The notes: a model not told the origin generated them from the letters alone. DNA of 64,000 nucleotides from a marine actinobacterium MedAcidi-G3 (GCA_000817105.1 JUEP01000008.1:1-64000), one strand, 5' to 3'. Counted from the first letter of the stretch, positions 1 to 9,059 are shown. Made by a program: numbers and translations.

Positions 1-1571
1 ATTGATCCGTAGCCCACTGCGTTGCTGTAAGGGCCGTTAACGCCGAATGCAGGCATACGAACGACAACGAATTTAGGGTTAATTTTTTGGAGCGTCGCGA
101 AATCTAAGCCCAACTGGGGCAAAACATGTGCAGAGAAGTTTGCGACCAGACCATCGGAATTCGCGACCAGTGAAAGAAATGCTTCTCTGCCTTCTTCAGT
201 GGCGATATTAATGACACAACTTTTCTTCCCTTTGTTTACAGCGTTAAATAGTCCACCTGCTTCGTAAAATCTGTTGTCGTTAACAAGGTCCTCTTGTCCA
301 GGACGCATTCCATGGTCATATGGTCTCTGTGTTCGGAAACCATCAAATGGCGCCGTTGATTCAATTTTTATTACCTCAATGCCAAGAGGTCCGAGAACAT
401 TGCCGACATATGGACCTGCCCACGAGATCGTCATCTCGAGGAGGCGAAGGTCCGAAAAAGAGCGAAGCTTCAATGGAGCGCCTTGCTTTTCGACCGGAGC
501 TAGATCGGAGCCCTTAACTCGGACCCGTTGGTCAGGCACAGGGAGACCAGGAGCTCTGAAAGGACGTATCGGTCCTATGGCAGACCCTTGTTGCGTCTCG
601 ATCGACCCAAGATATCCACGTGCCGATAAATGAGGATCCGAGAGAGTATCAAGAGGAGTCATCACCATCCCGGCAGCCCACGGCGAGCTGAGCGCCAGTT
701 CAAAAATTTCTTTCTTTTCTCTTTCCAAATACCAAGGTGTGATGTGGTCCCAAATCATCGGAATGTGGTGACGCCTCTTAAGTCTGTCGCGAAGTTCAGG
801 GTCATCTATCCACTCCGGCAAGCCATAGAAGAGACATTGCATTTCCCAATCGATAGGACGGATTGAGCCGGGAGCGAAATGACCGTCTTTGCATTTGATG
901 GCTCCGGAAGGAAAAGCTGTTGGTGGGTGAGCACCGACCTTTGATCGAACCCGCTGACAGTGGAGAGCGTCGCCGTAACAGAGCTCTGTTGCAGTTAGTA
1001 AGGCACCTAACCATGAAACATCAATATGAGATGCATCAGTCCGACCAATAAGTTGGACCATCGTGGAAGCAAGCCCACCTGCGGCATACTGACTTTGCCA
1101 ACCGGGGAGCCGTAAAGGAGTTAGGCCTTCGTCGCCGTTGAATCCAAGAAATCCAGTAGCCGTTTGTACTAATAGTTCATCAGCAATGCAGCCAGCATCT
1201 GGAGAATTAGCGCCCCAAGCTGTTGTGGTTACTAGACGGGTGTCGTGAGAGCGCAGACGAGCCGGGTCCCATTTCGTGTCCGTTAGATCAGCGAGCACGT
1301 CCCCTGCGATCACCACGTCAGCCCAGGAAGGTTCAATGTCATCAGGCTTTACATTTAATTTCCCTGCGTTGAGGTGAATATAGAGGGGACTCAGTTCACC
1401 TTCGGCGAGGGGGGTGTCATCGACTGGTTGGATCCGAGCAGGGTCGCCATCTGCAGGCTCTACCTTTACGACATGAGCTCCAAGGCTTGCTAGCAACCGA
1501 CCTGCAAAAGGGCCAGAGATGCCAGTTGCGGTTTCGATAACACGCAGGCCGTGGAGTGGAGGCTGAGGCAC
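1..1571 (-). CDS. Tandem two-domain CaiB/BaiF (family III) CoA-transferase, 3' end outside the window
   Basis: No stop is met before the window edge, so 523 codons of a longer gene are seen. Translation from the GTG at 1571 gives two successive class III CoA-transferase modules. Module 1 (about residues 5-260) starts with LHGLRVIETATGISGPFAGR and GAHVVKVEP. Module 2 starts near residue 368 with LRLLEMTISWAGPYVG, GIEVIKIES, the NKGKKSCVIN segment and the PAFGVNGPYSNAVGYG strand (507-522). Family members move CoA between carboxylic acids in the cytoplasm through a catalytic Asp. In module 1 the segment aligning with that Asp reads GWQSQYAAGG (157-166), so Asp seems replaced by Gln161. The Asp of module 2 would lie just outside the window. 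The start is chosen because the family's N-terminal strand begins six residues later and an in-frame alternative is lacking. Substrate unknown. Confidence 0.85.
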   Translation of the reverse strand, partial: MPQPPLHGLRVIETATGISGPFAGRLLASLGAHVVKVEPADGDPARIQPVDDTPLAEGELSPLYIHLNAGKLNVKPDDIEPSWADVVIAGDVLADLTDTKWDPARLRSHDTRLVTTTAWGANSPDAGCIADELLVQTATGFLGFNGDEGLTPLRLPGWQSQYAAGGLASTMVQLIGRTDASHIDVSWLGALLTATELCYGDALHCQRVRSKVGAHPPTAFPSGAIKCKDGHFAPGSIRPIDWEMQCLFYGLPEWIDDPELRDRLKRRHHIPMIWDHITPWYLEREKKEIFELALSSPWAAGMVMTPLDTLSDPHLSARGYLGSIETQQGSAIGPIRPFRAPGLPVPDQRVRVKGSDLAPVEKQGAPLKLRSFSDLRLLEMTISWAGPYVGNVLGPLGIEVIKIESTAPFDGFRTQRPYDHGMRPGQEDLVNDNRFYEAGGLFNAVNKGKKSCVINIATEEGREAFLSLVANSDGLVANFSAHVLPQLGLDFATLQKINPKFVVVRMPAFGVNGPYSNAVGYGS

Positions 1572-1647
1572 CCTTACAGCATGGCTCGTCGACGAAGCCC
1601 GTGCTCAGCGGGTTTTAGTTTTCTGCTCTTCGGTAAAGTTGGGTGGG

Positions 1648-1761
1648 ATGGATAAATTCAAACGGTGGGCTAAAAGTCGAGTGGGTAGGGCTGTGTGTAC
1701 TTGGGTGTGCGTATTTGCCTTCGTAATCCTGTGTGCCTTTGTTGTTGGAGGACTTAGGTAG
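1648..1761 (+). CDS. Possible 37-residue single-span membrane micro-protein
   Basis: An ATG at 1648 opens 37 codons to a TAG at 1759. The product has a basic N-terminus (MDKFKRWAKSRVGRAV) followed by one strongly hydrophobic stretch (about residues 16-35, rich in V, F, C and A) and a short GGLR tail, as expected of a one-pass inner-membrane peptide with its N-terminus inside. The upstream GGGTGGG is a poor ribosome-binding site. It lies alone in the gap beside the CoA-transferase and is transcribed away from it. I do not recognise a family. It could be chance, because composition is the only support. Confidence 0.35.
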   Translation: MDKFKRWAKSRVGRAVCTWVCVFAFVILCAFVVGGLR

Positions 1762-1837
1762 CTCCGACAACCATGTCGAAAATGATTGCTTCAATTCGAC
1801 CTGCTAAGTGTATTTCTGGATCCAAGCGCAAGCTATT

Positions 1838-2201
1838 TTAGTTTCCTCGCGGGTATCCCAAAGAGCCGTCTGCCAATTCTGGTGAGACTTTACCTTTGGT
1901 TTTGATGACAAGAGCCTTGTCCAGAGTTTCGAACTCATAATCCTGCACCTCGTTTCGCTGTTCGCAAGTTCCAAGGTAAGAATAAGAAACGTGGTTTTCG
2001 AAGATGTGTCGGAATTGTGAACACTTCGTTTCTCGAGCGGCTGAGGGTCAAGGCATCAATTATTTGAGGACTAACTGAAAAACAGTTGTCCAAGAAACCA
2101 AGTTTTTGCGTATTTCTAGTGCGGAGTTGACAAAAGAGGACGTCGCTTTAACGGTGACTGGAGCTCCGGGTGGAACTGTTACTTCCCAAAGGTTCTGGTT
2201 A
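1838..2201 (-). pseudogene. Possible decayed coding remnant downstream of the acyl-CoA dehydrogenase
   Basis: In one minus-strand frame the sequence after the dehydrogenase stop reads as protein-like text. A stretch with NLWEVTVPPGAPVTVKATSS runs to a TAA at 2060-2062. A TGA follows at 2048-2050. A further 69 open codons in the same frame include FENHVSYSYLGTCEQRNEVQ and LDKALVIKTKGKVSPELADG before TAA at 1838-1840. Two stops in an otherwise open frame, with no good start, suggest an eroded gene or an untranslated 3' region that is open by chance. No family recognised. Confidence 0.2.
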
Positions 2202-3458
2202 TTAGCTGCGCGGGAGATCTGACCAAGGTAACTCACGTTGTTCTTTCTCCCCAGGTTCGCGCGGTAAACCAAGTACTCGTTCGCCGACAATATTTCGCTG
2301 AACTTCGTCGCTTCCGCCCGCAATCGATTGAGCTGGAGTGAACATTGAGTATGCATGGAAAAGGCCATCGGTCGGAGCGTCTTCGCCGTACAACATGCCG
2401 TAAGGGCCCATTGCCTCAAGACCTACATCGCGGATTTCTCGTCCCATGTCAGATCCGAGAAGCTTGAGAGTTGATACCTCAGGACCGGGCTGACCACCGG
2501 CCTTGACCTTTCCCGCTGCTCGCATACCAGACCATCGAGCGACTCTTCGCTTCTCAAGAATCTTTGCCAATGTCTGACGCTTGTTCGGATCAGTTGAAGC
2601 ATCGAACTGTGACGTTACATCGTTAAGAACTTTGGTTACTCCGCCGCTTAAAGCAAGAGAAAAGCCATCGTTCCTGGAAGAAATACTCACGCTGTAATCG
2701 TGGACTGTCATATTTAAGTCAACACTGCCAAAAGCTGCTGTCTCTCCCATTCCGGCATTATCAGGGTCACGTTCATGAGACAGCGTTGTCATCGCAACCC
2801 GCCAACCATCACCGAGATCTCCCAGCCGATCATCTTCAGCAACTCTTGCGTCATTCAGGAACACTTCGTTAAAAGCAGCGTCACCAGTCATTTCACGCAA
2901 GGGTCGGACATCGACACCGTCTTGTTCCATATTGATCAGGAAGTAACTAATACCGCGATGTTTAGGTTGGACGGGATCGGTTCGAGCAATCAAAATTCCA
3001 TATTGAGCCCATTGCGCTCCGGAGTTCCAAACTTTTTGGCCGTTCACTATCCACTCTTCGCCGTCCAGCGTTGCTCTCGTAGATAGGCCAGCCATATCTG
3101 ACCCCGCTCCTGGTTCCGAAAAAAGTTGACACCAGATGTCACGGCCATTCACTATTCGTGGAAGGTACTTCGCCTGTTGCTCCCGAGTTCCGTAATGCAT
3201 GATCGTCGGAGCAGCCAAAAATGTGGCAACACCGTTCGGAGGGCCAAAAGCACCAGCCTCACGCCGAGCCTGAATCGCAGCTTTAGTAGCACGAGCTGAT
3301 AAACCTCGTCCGCCGAACCCCTCTGGCCAAGAGGGGAATGCCCAACCGGCGTCTGCGAGAAGCTCCCACCAAACACCAATAGGCATACCAGGATCCCAAT
3401 GCTGAGCGAACCATTGTTGGGCATCTGCTTTAACAGTTTCTGGGTTGTTGGCGGTCAC
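2202..3458 (-). CDS. Acyl-CoA dehydrogenase
   Basis: This 418-residue product is a flavin-dependent acyl-CoA dehydrogenase that would introduce an alpha-beta double bond into an acyl-CoA and pass electrons to ETF. The N-terminal helical domain (PSWPEGFGGRGLSAR, about 42-56) is followed by the middle beta-domain with QLFSEPGAGSDMAGL and WIVNGQKVWNSGAQWA. The C-terminal helical domain ends in SIAGGSDEVQRNIVGERVLG. Where medium-chain enzymes carry the catalytic Glu (YEGT) this protein has IAGGSDE, as in a large actinobacterial subgroup, so its base must lie elsewhere. The start is a GTG at 3458 and the length is normal. It probably belongs with the CoA-transferase at 1-1571, transcribed in the same direction. 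Substrate not predictable. Confidence 0.93.
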   Translation of the reverse strand: MTANNPETVKADAQQWFAQHWDPGMPIGVWWELLADAGWAFPSWPEGFGGRGLSARATKAAIQARREAGAFGPPNGVATFLAAPTIMHYGTREQQAKYLPRIVNGRDIWCQLFSEPGAGSDMAGLSTRATLDGEEWIVNGQKVWNSGAQWAQYGILIARTDPVQPKHRGISYFLINMEQDGVDVRPLREMTGDAAFNEVFLNDARVAEDDRLGDLGDGWRVAMTTLSHERDPDNAGMGETAAFGSVDLNMTVHDYSVSISSRNDGFSLALSGGVTKVLNDVTSQFDASTDPNKRQTLAKILEKRRVARWSGMRAAGKVKAGGQPGPEVSTLKLLGSDMGREIRDVGLEAMGPYGMLYGEDAPTDGLFHAYSMFTPAQSIAGGSDEVQRNIVGERVLGLPREPGEKEQRELPWSDLPRS

Positions 3459-3631
3459 AGCTCGAGCTTAAGTGAGAGTGATCTTTGAAGATTGTTTTTA
3501 TAGCAATGCTCTCTAATGGCGACTTGTATTCAGTAGCGCAATCGGAGCGGTCGCGAATTGTTAATCACTGGTGCGGTGGGTGCAACACAACGGCGAGAAG
3601 ACGCAAAGCAAGTTCCAACTACGCTCAGGTT

Positions 3632-5122
3632 GTGACTAAAGCTAAATTTCATCTGCACCGCCGTCATCATGTAGGCCCCGTAGACCCCAGAATCTTTGGT
3701 GGCTTTCTCGAACACATGGGGCGAGCTGTATATGAAGGTATCTATGACCCGACATCAGCCCATGCTGATTCTTATGGGTGTCGAGCAGATGTTTTATCTG
3801 CGTTAGATGAACTCGACTTCACTGTTATGCGTTACCCGGGCGGCAACTTTGTTTCGAATTACCACTGGCGCGATGGAGTTGGCCCAGTTGAGGCTCGGCC
3901 CGTCCGCAGAGACTTGGCATGGGGGACAACGGAACCAAATACTTTCGGCACGAACGAGTTTTTATCTTTATGTGAACGCACCGGATGGTCGCCGATGTTT
4001 GCCGTCAACTTAGGCACAGGCTCACCTGAGGAAGCTGCTGATTGGGTTGAGTACACAAACAGTGACCTAAAGACCGACATCGCCAAGCAACGAGACGGAG
4101 ACCAAATACAGCAGCTTTCAAAAGTTCCACTGTGGTGTTTAGGAAACGAAATGGACGGCCCATGGCAAATTGGGCATATGCCGGCCGCTGACTATGGGGT
4201 GAGAGCGCGGCAGACGGCACACATGATGAAGTTGGTGGACCCATCAATTGAACTTGTAGTTTCGGGCTCATCACTGCCGGACAACTCGTCGTATATGGAG
4301 TGGGATCGAGAAGCACTTGACGCTGTCGGGGGTTTGGCTGACTATCTCTCCACCCACAGATACTTAGATAACTATTCCGGTGACACATCAGCATTTCTGT
4401 GTTCGGGGGTACTTATCGATCAACAAATTGCAGAAATTGATTCGGTGTGTCGGTACGTAGCAGGGAAACGACGCTCAAATCGACGTCCATTTATTGCGTT
4501 CGATGAATGGAATGTCTGGTACCGGACCCGCAATAGAGACCATATGTGGGCCAATGGAAAGTTCCCGGCGCACCTCGTTGAAGAGATATACGACCTTCAA
4601 GACGCCCTTGTTTGTGCCCAGTTTTTGATGAGCTTCATCCGAAACGCTGATGTCGTAAAAATTGCCAACATTGCCCAAGTCGTGAACGTCATCGCGCCTG
4701 TGCTTACGAAAGGGGACGCGCTTTTGCGACAGACCATCTTCGAAGCCTTAGCGATGTTTGTAAGTCGTCGAGAAGGTAACTCGCTGCGCCTGGGGTACGA
4801 AGGACCGACCATAGAATCAGGCGTTTTTGAAGGCGTAGCAGCGCTGGACGGTGCCGCCATAATAAGCGATGACAATCAGCTACATGTTTACGCCATAAAT
4901 CGTTCCGTCGATTCCTCTTTTGATCTAGAAATTGACTTCTCAGGAGGTCAGGTGGCCGCTGCCAGTGCTGAAATTCTGCACCATTCAAGTCCAACGGCGC
5001 AGAACACATGGGATAATCCAGATGCCGTGAGACGAAGCGAAGTCGAAGTTTCAGCTCAAGAGATTCCAATTGTGCAGCTCCCACCGAACTCTTTTTTGGC
5101 GGTGACATTCAAGGTAACCTGA
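3632..5122 (+). CDS. GH51 alpha-L-arabinofuranosidase
   Basis: An intracellular-type glycoside hydrolase of family 51, which removes terminal arabinofuranosyl groups from arabinose-containing oligosaccharides. With the GTG at 3632 as start the protein has 496 residues. The acid/base Glu then falls at 173 (CLGNEMDGPW) and the nucleophile Glu at 292 (AFDEWNVWY), almost exactly the positions known for the Geobacillus enzyme (175 and 294). The N-terminal FGGFLEHMGRAVYEGIYDP and the RYPGGNFVSNYHWRDGVGP segment are further family marks. A longer frame opens at an ATG at 3485, but its first 49 residues do not resemble the family. There is no signal peptide, so the substrate must be imported. It stands alone, with no sugar transporter or regulator beside it. 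Confidence 0.92.
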   Translation: MTKAKFHLHRRHHVGPVDPRIFGGFLEHMGRAVYEGIYDPTSAHADSYGCRADVLSALDELDFTVMRYPGGNFVSNYHWRDGVGPVEARPVRRDLAWGTTEPNTFGTNEFLSLCERTGWSPMFAVNLGTGSPEEAADWVEYTNSDLKTDIAKQRDGDQIQQLSKVPLWCLGNEMDGPWQIGHMPAADYGVRARQTAHMMKLVDPSIELVVSGSSLPDNSSYMEWDREALDAVGGLADYLSTHRYLDNYSGDTSAFLCSGVLIDQQIAEIDSVCRYVAGKRRSNRRPFIAFDEWNVWYRTRNRDHMWANGKFPAHLVEEIYDLQDALVCAQFLMSFIRNADVVKIANIAQVVNVIAPVLTKGDALLRQTIFEALAMFVSRREGNSLRLGYEGPTIESGVFEGVAALDGAAIISDDNQLHVYAINRSVDSSFDLEIDFSGGQVAAASAEILHHSSPTAQNTWDNPDAVRRSEVEVSAQEIPIVQLPPNSFLAVTFKVT

Positions 5123-5169
5123 CAAGGTGGAAATTGATGAACTGGGCCTTAGCGTCATGAGATCGATCT

Positions 5170-6873
5170 ATGAACAATTCCCAACATTTCCTTTATAAAT
5201 GGCAACTCCTAGCGTTAGCTAGCTGGCTCAGGTGCGGTCGTCGAGGCATTATTGAAGCGGTCACTGGGGCCGGGAAAACGAACGTCGCTCTTCAAGCCGC
5301 TGCTGACGCTCATAGGCGAGGTCTGTTTGTCCTCGTAGTTGTTCCAAGCCGTGTCCTGATGGAACAGTGGTCGTCGAGTCTCAAGAAAGCGTTACCTCAT
5401 TGTGTGATCGGACGGCTAGGGGACAGCTTTAGCGACCGAGCAGATGATTGCGACGTGCTAGTGACAACTCGGCATTCAGCGAGCGCTAAGAAACCACTGC
5501 CGCCAGGAGACCTTGGTGGCCTTCTGATCGCAGACGAATGCCATGGGTTTGGTGGAGCAACTTTGCGGAAGTCGCTCATCCATGAGTACGAAGAGCGCTT
5601 AGGCCTAACCGCAACTCTCGAACGCTCCGATGACGCCGTCGAAAAGACGTTGGTCCCCTATTTTGGTGGAGTTTGTTACAGGTATGACTTCGGTCAAGCA
5701 ATTGCTGACGGAGTCTGTGCGCAGCCACGAGTCGCTTTTGTAGCAGTGCCTTTGGCTAAAGAAGAACGAGATGAATACGATCTAATGGAAGCTGAGCTAG
5801 TCGCTTCTCGGCAAACATTGCGTGCAATCCCGGACATGCCTCAAGAGCCTTTTGGAGCTTTCTTGGCTGCGGTCAGCTACTTAGCTGAAAATGATGCAGG
5901 ACCAAATGGTAAGGCTGCAAGCACTTACCTTGATTCATTTTCGAAACGTCGTGAGATTGTCGCTACAAGTCGCTCAAAATATGAAGTTCTTTCCAATTTT
6001 TCGTCGGTAATTCTTGAGGCCTCGGGAGCACTTATTTTCACTCAAACCGTGAAGGCAGCCAACCATGCAATTAACCGGTTAGACCCTCTACTAGGAATCG
6101 AAATTATTACCGGTGACACTGCCCGGTTGGAACGCGAAACCATTCTGAACGATCTTCGAGATGGAAAGCTTGACGCAGTAGCAGCCCCCAGAGTCTTGGA
6201 TGAGGGAATTGATGTTCCAGACGCCAACTTAGGGGTTGTCGTGAACGCCAGCCGAACCCGAAGACAAATGATTCAACGAATGGGTCGGATCCTTCGATTA
6301 AAACAACTAGGCGTTGGCGCACGATTCGTTGTCTTGTACGCAAGCGACACATTGGAGGACCCAACAGCCTCTGAACGTGATGGATTTATGGAAGAAATCG
6401 AAGCCATAAGTGAGACATCTCGGATTTTTGGGATAGGCGAACAAGATGATCTCGTCTCATTTCTTAACTACTCAGGTCCCGACGAGCTTGTGGCCCCTGA
6501 ACGAATCGGCCCCTTGACATCAGTGAAAGAGATCCCAGACAACCTTGACTCCATAGACAAATACGCGTGGCTGAGTTACCTAGGGTGGTCAGAGGAAACG
6601 GACGCTCACAGAGAAGCCTGGGATAATCCGCCAGTTTCGTCGCCCGATCCCTTGTACTTGGATTTTGATGTTTTAGAGTTACCAGAGATCGCCCGCCAAA
6701 AAGTTTCCCCCAAAAAAGAAGCAAGATTGTCCACTGGTGAGCAACCGGTCACGATGAGCAAAATAGATGGGAACTTCGTCTTGAGATGCACAGGATGCGA
6801 CGCAACATCAGAGCCGACACCATTTCGCTGGAAAGCGCTAGAAGCCACCGTTGAGTGCAGCTGTCTCTGGTAG
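5170..6873 (+). CDS. SF2 DEAD/DEAH-type helicase with C-terminal Cys-pair motif
   Basis: A 567-residue superfamily 2 ATPase of the XPB/RadD-like class. Visible motifs are Walker A GAGKT (33-37), motif Ia VVPSRVLMEQW, DExH box DECH (122-125), GLTATLERSD (motif III), the second RecA-like lobe with IFTQTVKAAN, and VLDEGIDVPDAN followed by QRMGRILR (motif VI). The C-terminal 30 residues carry CTGC and CSC pairs that could bind zinc. Such proteins remodel nucleic acid or nucleoprotein during repair; the exact role is not predictable. Nothing nearby suggests a defence cassette. It follows the arabinofuranosidase after a 47-base gap on the same strand. Start at ATG 5170, because YKWQLLALASWL matches the Q-motif-like N-terminus of the class. 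Confidence 0.9.
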   Translation: MNNSQHFLYKWQLLALASWLRCGRRGIIEAVTGAGKTNVALQAAADAHRRGLFVLVVVPSRVLMEQWSSSLKKALPHCVIGRLGDSFSDRADDCDVLVTTRHSASAKKPLPPGDLGGLLIADECHGFGGATLRKSLIHEYEERLGLTATLERSDDAVEKTLVPYFGGVCYRYDFGQAIADGVCAQPRVAFVAVPLAKEERDEYDLMEAELVASRQTLRAIPDMPQEPFGAFLAAVSYLAENDAGPNGKAASTYLDSFSKRREIVATSRSKYEVLSNFSSVILEASGALIFTQTVKAANHAINRLDPLLGIEIITGDTARLERETILNDLRDGKLDAVAAPRVLDEGIDVPDANLGVVVNASRTRRQMIQRMGRILRLKQLGVGARFVVLYASDTLEDPTASERDGFMEEIEAISETSRIFGIGEQDDLVSFLNYSGPDELVAPERIGPLTSVKEIPDNLDSIDKYAWLSYLGWSEETDAHREAWDNPPVSSPDPLYLDFDVLELPEIARQKVSPKKEARLSTGEQPVTMSKIDGNFVLRCTGCDATSEPTPFRWKALEATVECSCLW

Positions 6874-6945
6874 GTCAAAAAGTCAGCAAAAACTGGCAAG
6901 CGAATTGCTAAAGAGAATCGGCAAAGAAGGTTTACGGTAAGCACT

Positions 6946-7026
6946 GTGCGGAAGAAATTGTGGCGACTGGTAGCACTCGGGGTAGCGGTGGCTTATATAT
7001 GGGCGGTCGCACGGGCAATTCTGTAA
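6946..7026 (+). CDS. Possible 26-residue membrane micro-protein
   Basis: A GTG at 6946 opens 26 codons to TAA at 7024. The peptide begins VRKKLWRL and continues as one hydrophobic helix (VALGVAVAYIWAVARAIL). The stretch AAAGAAGG about 20 bases upstream is purine-rich but too far away for a normal ribosome-binding site. It fills the gap between the helicase and the converging importer genes. Its basic start plus single span resembles the 37-residue peptide at 1648, though the sequences are not clearly homologous. Function unknown; it may be a chance frame. Confidence 0.3.
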   Translation: MRKKLWRLVALGVAVAYIWAVARAIL

Positions 7027-7044
7027 CGCCAAAATTGGGGGTGT

Positions 7045-7977
7045 CTACCGCTCCTCTCGTCGGTACGCCAAACCAAGCGCAGCGGGAGCTGATGAGGGCC
7101 GTTTGCGAGCCCGAACTGAAATAATCAGAAGAATGAGGAGTGTCAAGACGTAAGGAAGCATTGACAAAATTATTGGTGAAAAATCAACACCAAAGGTTTG
7201 GAGTCGAGTTTTCAGCGCCAACGTCCCACCAAAGAGCAGTGCACCCCAACCAACTCGACCAGGACGCCAGGCACCAAAGATAACAAGCGCTACAGCTATC
7301 CATCCACGTCCGGCGGTCAGACCCTCAGCCCATTGGGGAGTAATACTTAAAGTCAAATAGGCCCCAGACGCTCCCGCTAAAGCACCACCTGTAGCGACCG
7401 CTGATAGGCGTAGCCCCAATACTGAGTGTCCTGCGGAGTCAGTGGAAGAGGCTGATTCACCTGCAGCTCGTAAAGCTAGACCGAGTCGCGTTCTTGAAAG
7501 GACCAGACTCGCGGCTATTCCCGCGAACAGTGCTATGTAGACGACTGGCGCCTGGCTGAAGAAAATTGGCCCGACCCACGGCAATTCTGACAGAGGACCC
7601 CACTCAACAGGTACAAGTTCAGCACCGGGGCGCAACCCCACATAATCCTTGCCTAAATATGCTGCGAGACCCAGCCCCAAAATAGTCAGTGCCAAGCCAG
7701 ACACAACCTGTTCTGCCCCTAAGCCGACAGTAAATAATCCGTGAACCGATGCCAGTAGGGCACCACTAAGCATTGCGATGAGTAGAGCTAGCCAAGGGTT
7801 CTGAAATTCAACTCCAGCTATAAAGGCGGTTACCGCCCCAATAGCCATCATGCCTTCAACGCCAAGATTAAGGACACCGGCTTTTTCGGCGATGAGCTCT
7901 CCGAGTGCCGCAAGGTAGAGGAGTGCCCCGAAGGAAACCGTAGCTATGAGCAGTCCAATTAGTGACGCTTCGTTCAT
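7045..7977 (-). CDS. Nucleoside-type ABC transporter permease (NupQ/YufQ-like)
   Basis: A 310-residue integral membrane permease of the BPD_transp_2 family (LivHM/RbsC/NupQ group), with about nine hydrophobic segments. The family signature near the N-terminus is present: GELIAEKAGVLNLGVEGMMAIGA (about 26-48, given here only by key words GVLNLGVEG). The loop GLRPGAELVPVEWGPLSELPWVG and GLTAGRGWIAVALVIFGAW further support the assignment, here cited only as landmarks. It would form the transmembrane channel together with the permease at 7974, powered by the ATPase at 9056. Its start overlaps the stop of the upstream permease by four bases, so the two are translationally coupled. It is the last gene of the importer operon. 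Confidence 0.93.
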   Translation of the reverse strand: MNEASLIGLLIATVSFGALLYLAALGELIAEKAGVLNLGVEGMMAIGAVTAFIAGVEFQNPWLALLIAMLSGALLASVHGLFTVGLGAEQVVSGLALTILGLGLAAYLGKDYVGLRPGAELVPVEWGPLSELPWVGPIFFSQAPVVYIALFAGIAASLVLSRTRLGLALRAAGESASSTDSAGHSVLGLRLSAVATGGALAGASGAYLTLSITPQWAEGLTAGRGWIAVALVIFGAWRPGRVGWGALLFGGTLALKTRLQTFGVDFSPIILSMLPYVLTLLILLIISVRARKRPSSAPAALGLAYRREER

Positions 7978-9059
7978 GATTGAACTTCTTCAGTTGTTCG
8001 AAGTGCATCTTTTTCGAGAGCGATTGCATACCGGCTAAAGACCCCTGCACCTATAGCCCCAAACAGAATGAAAGCTTGCAAAATTGTGGAGACCGATGAG
8101 GAAACCCCCAACGTTTGAATGCTCTGTCCACCTATCTGAACTGCACCGAAAAGTATTGCCACGGCGGCAACTCCAGATGGGCGCATGAGCGCTAGCGCAG
8201 CAACGATGATTCCTGCGAAACCAAAACCATTCGAAATAGATTCTGTAAGACGGTCTGTTGTGCCGGTTAATTCAACGCCCCCTGCTAAGCCTGCTATTGC
8301 GCCGCTGAGAACTAGAACTGCGAGTACTTTCTTGGGAAGCGAGATTCCGCTATATCGTGCCGTCGCTTCTGAGGACCCGGCAATTCGTAGTTCATATCCC
8401 CAAGCGGTATAGCGAACAGCGACGGAGATCACAATGATCACGGCAGCTGCGATGAGAAGACCAAAATGTGCTCGACCGAAAAGGGTTGGCAAGCGCGCCT
8501 GATCAGGCAACATTGGAGCCAACGGAAAATTAAATGAATCAGGATCTTTCCATGGTCCATGAATCAGCCACTGGACAAGGCGGAGAGCCACTTCGTTAAG
8601 CATCAAGGTGGTAATGATTTCGTTGACGCCAAGTTTGGCTCGAGCCATCGCCGGACCAAGAGCGAGAAGAGCCCCTCCCGCTACAGCGGCAACCAACATC
8701 ATCAAGATCAAAAGCAGCCCAGGCCAGCTACCCCCTATTCGGGCGACCCAACTGGCTGCTATTGCCCCTGCAATTATTTGTCCCTCGGCACCGATATTCC
8801 AAAGTCCCATAGAACCAGCAACGGCGACTGCTAGCCCAGCAAGTCCTAAAGGAATAGCTCGGTTCAAAGTGATGGACCAAGCATCTGGGCCACCGAGAGA
8901 CGCGTCGAACATCCTTGAATAGATCTTCAGGGGGTCATGACCAGCTCCTAGAAGAAGCAACGTGCCGACAAATAGCGCTATAGCCAGCCCGATGCCAAAT
9001 GCCACAGGTTGGCCTCCGGGCAACGGATGCTCGCGTAAACGTAAACGAATGCGCCTCAT
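7974..9059 (-). CDS. Nucleoside-type ABC transporter permease (NupP/YufP-like)
   Basis: A 361-residue membrane permease, partner of the one at 7045. It shows about ten hydrophobic segments. It has the conserved NIGAEGQIIAGAIAAS motif near residue 88 and the LGVNEIITTLMLNEVALRLV segment that marks the larger permease of BMP-dependent nucleoside importers. A basic cytoplasmic N-terminus (MRRIRLRLREH) precedes the first span. It overlaps the ATPase gene by four bases (ATGA) and the second permease by four bases. With the ATPase and the lipoprotein it forms an importer of purine nucleosides or related N-heterocycles, by analogy with Bacillus NupNOPQ. Confidence 0.93.
   Translation of the reverse strand: MRRIRLRLREHPLPGGQPVAFGIGLAIALFVGTLLLLGAGHDPLKIYSRMFDASLGGPDAWSITLNRAIPLGLAGLAVAVAGSMGLWNIGAEGQIIAGAIAASWVARIGGSWPGLLLILMMLVAAVAGGALLALGPAMARAKLGVNEIITTLMLNEVALRLVQWLIHGPWKDPDSFNFPLAPMLPDQARLPTLFGRAHFGLLIAAAVIIVISVAVRYTAWGYELRIAGSSEATARYSGISLPKKVLAVLVLSGAIAGLAGGVELTGTTDRLTESISNGFGFAGIIVAALALMRPSGVAAVAILFGAVQIGGQSIQTLGVSSSVSTILQAFILFGAIGAGVFSRYAIALEKDALRTTEEVQS

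Noticed and set aside
3485-3631. N-terminal extension of the arabinofuranosidase from ATG 3485
   Set aside because: The 49 added residues do not resemble GH51, and the GTG at 3632 places both catalytic Glu at the expected positions.
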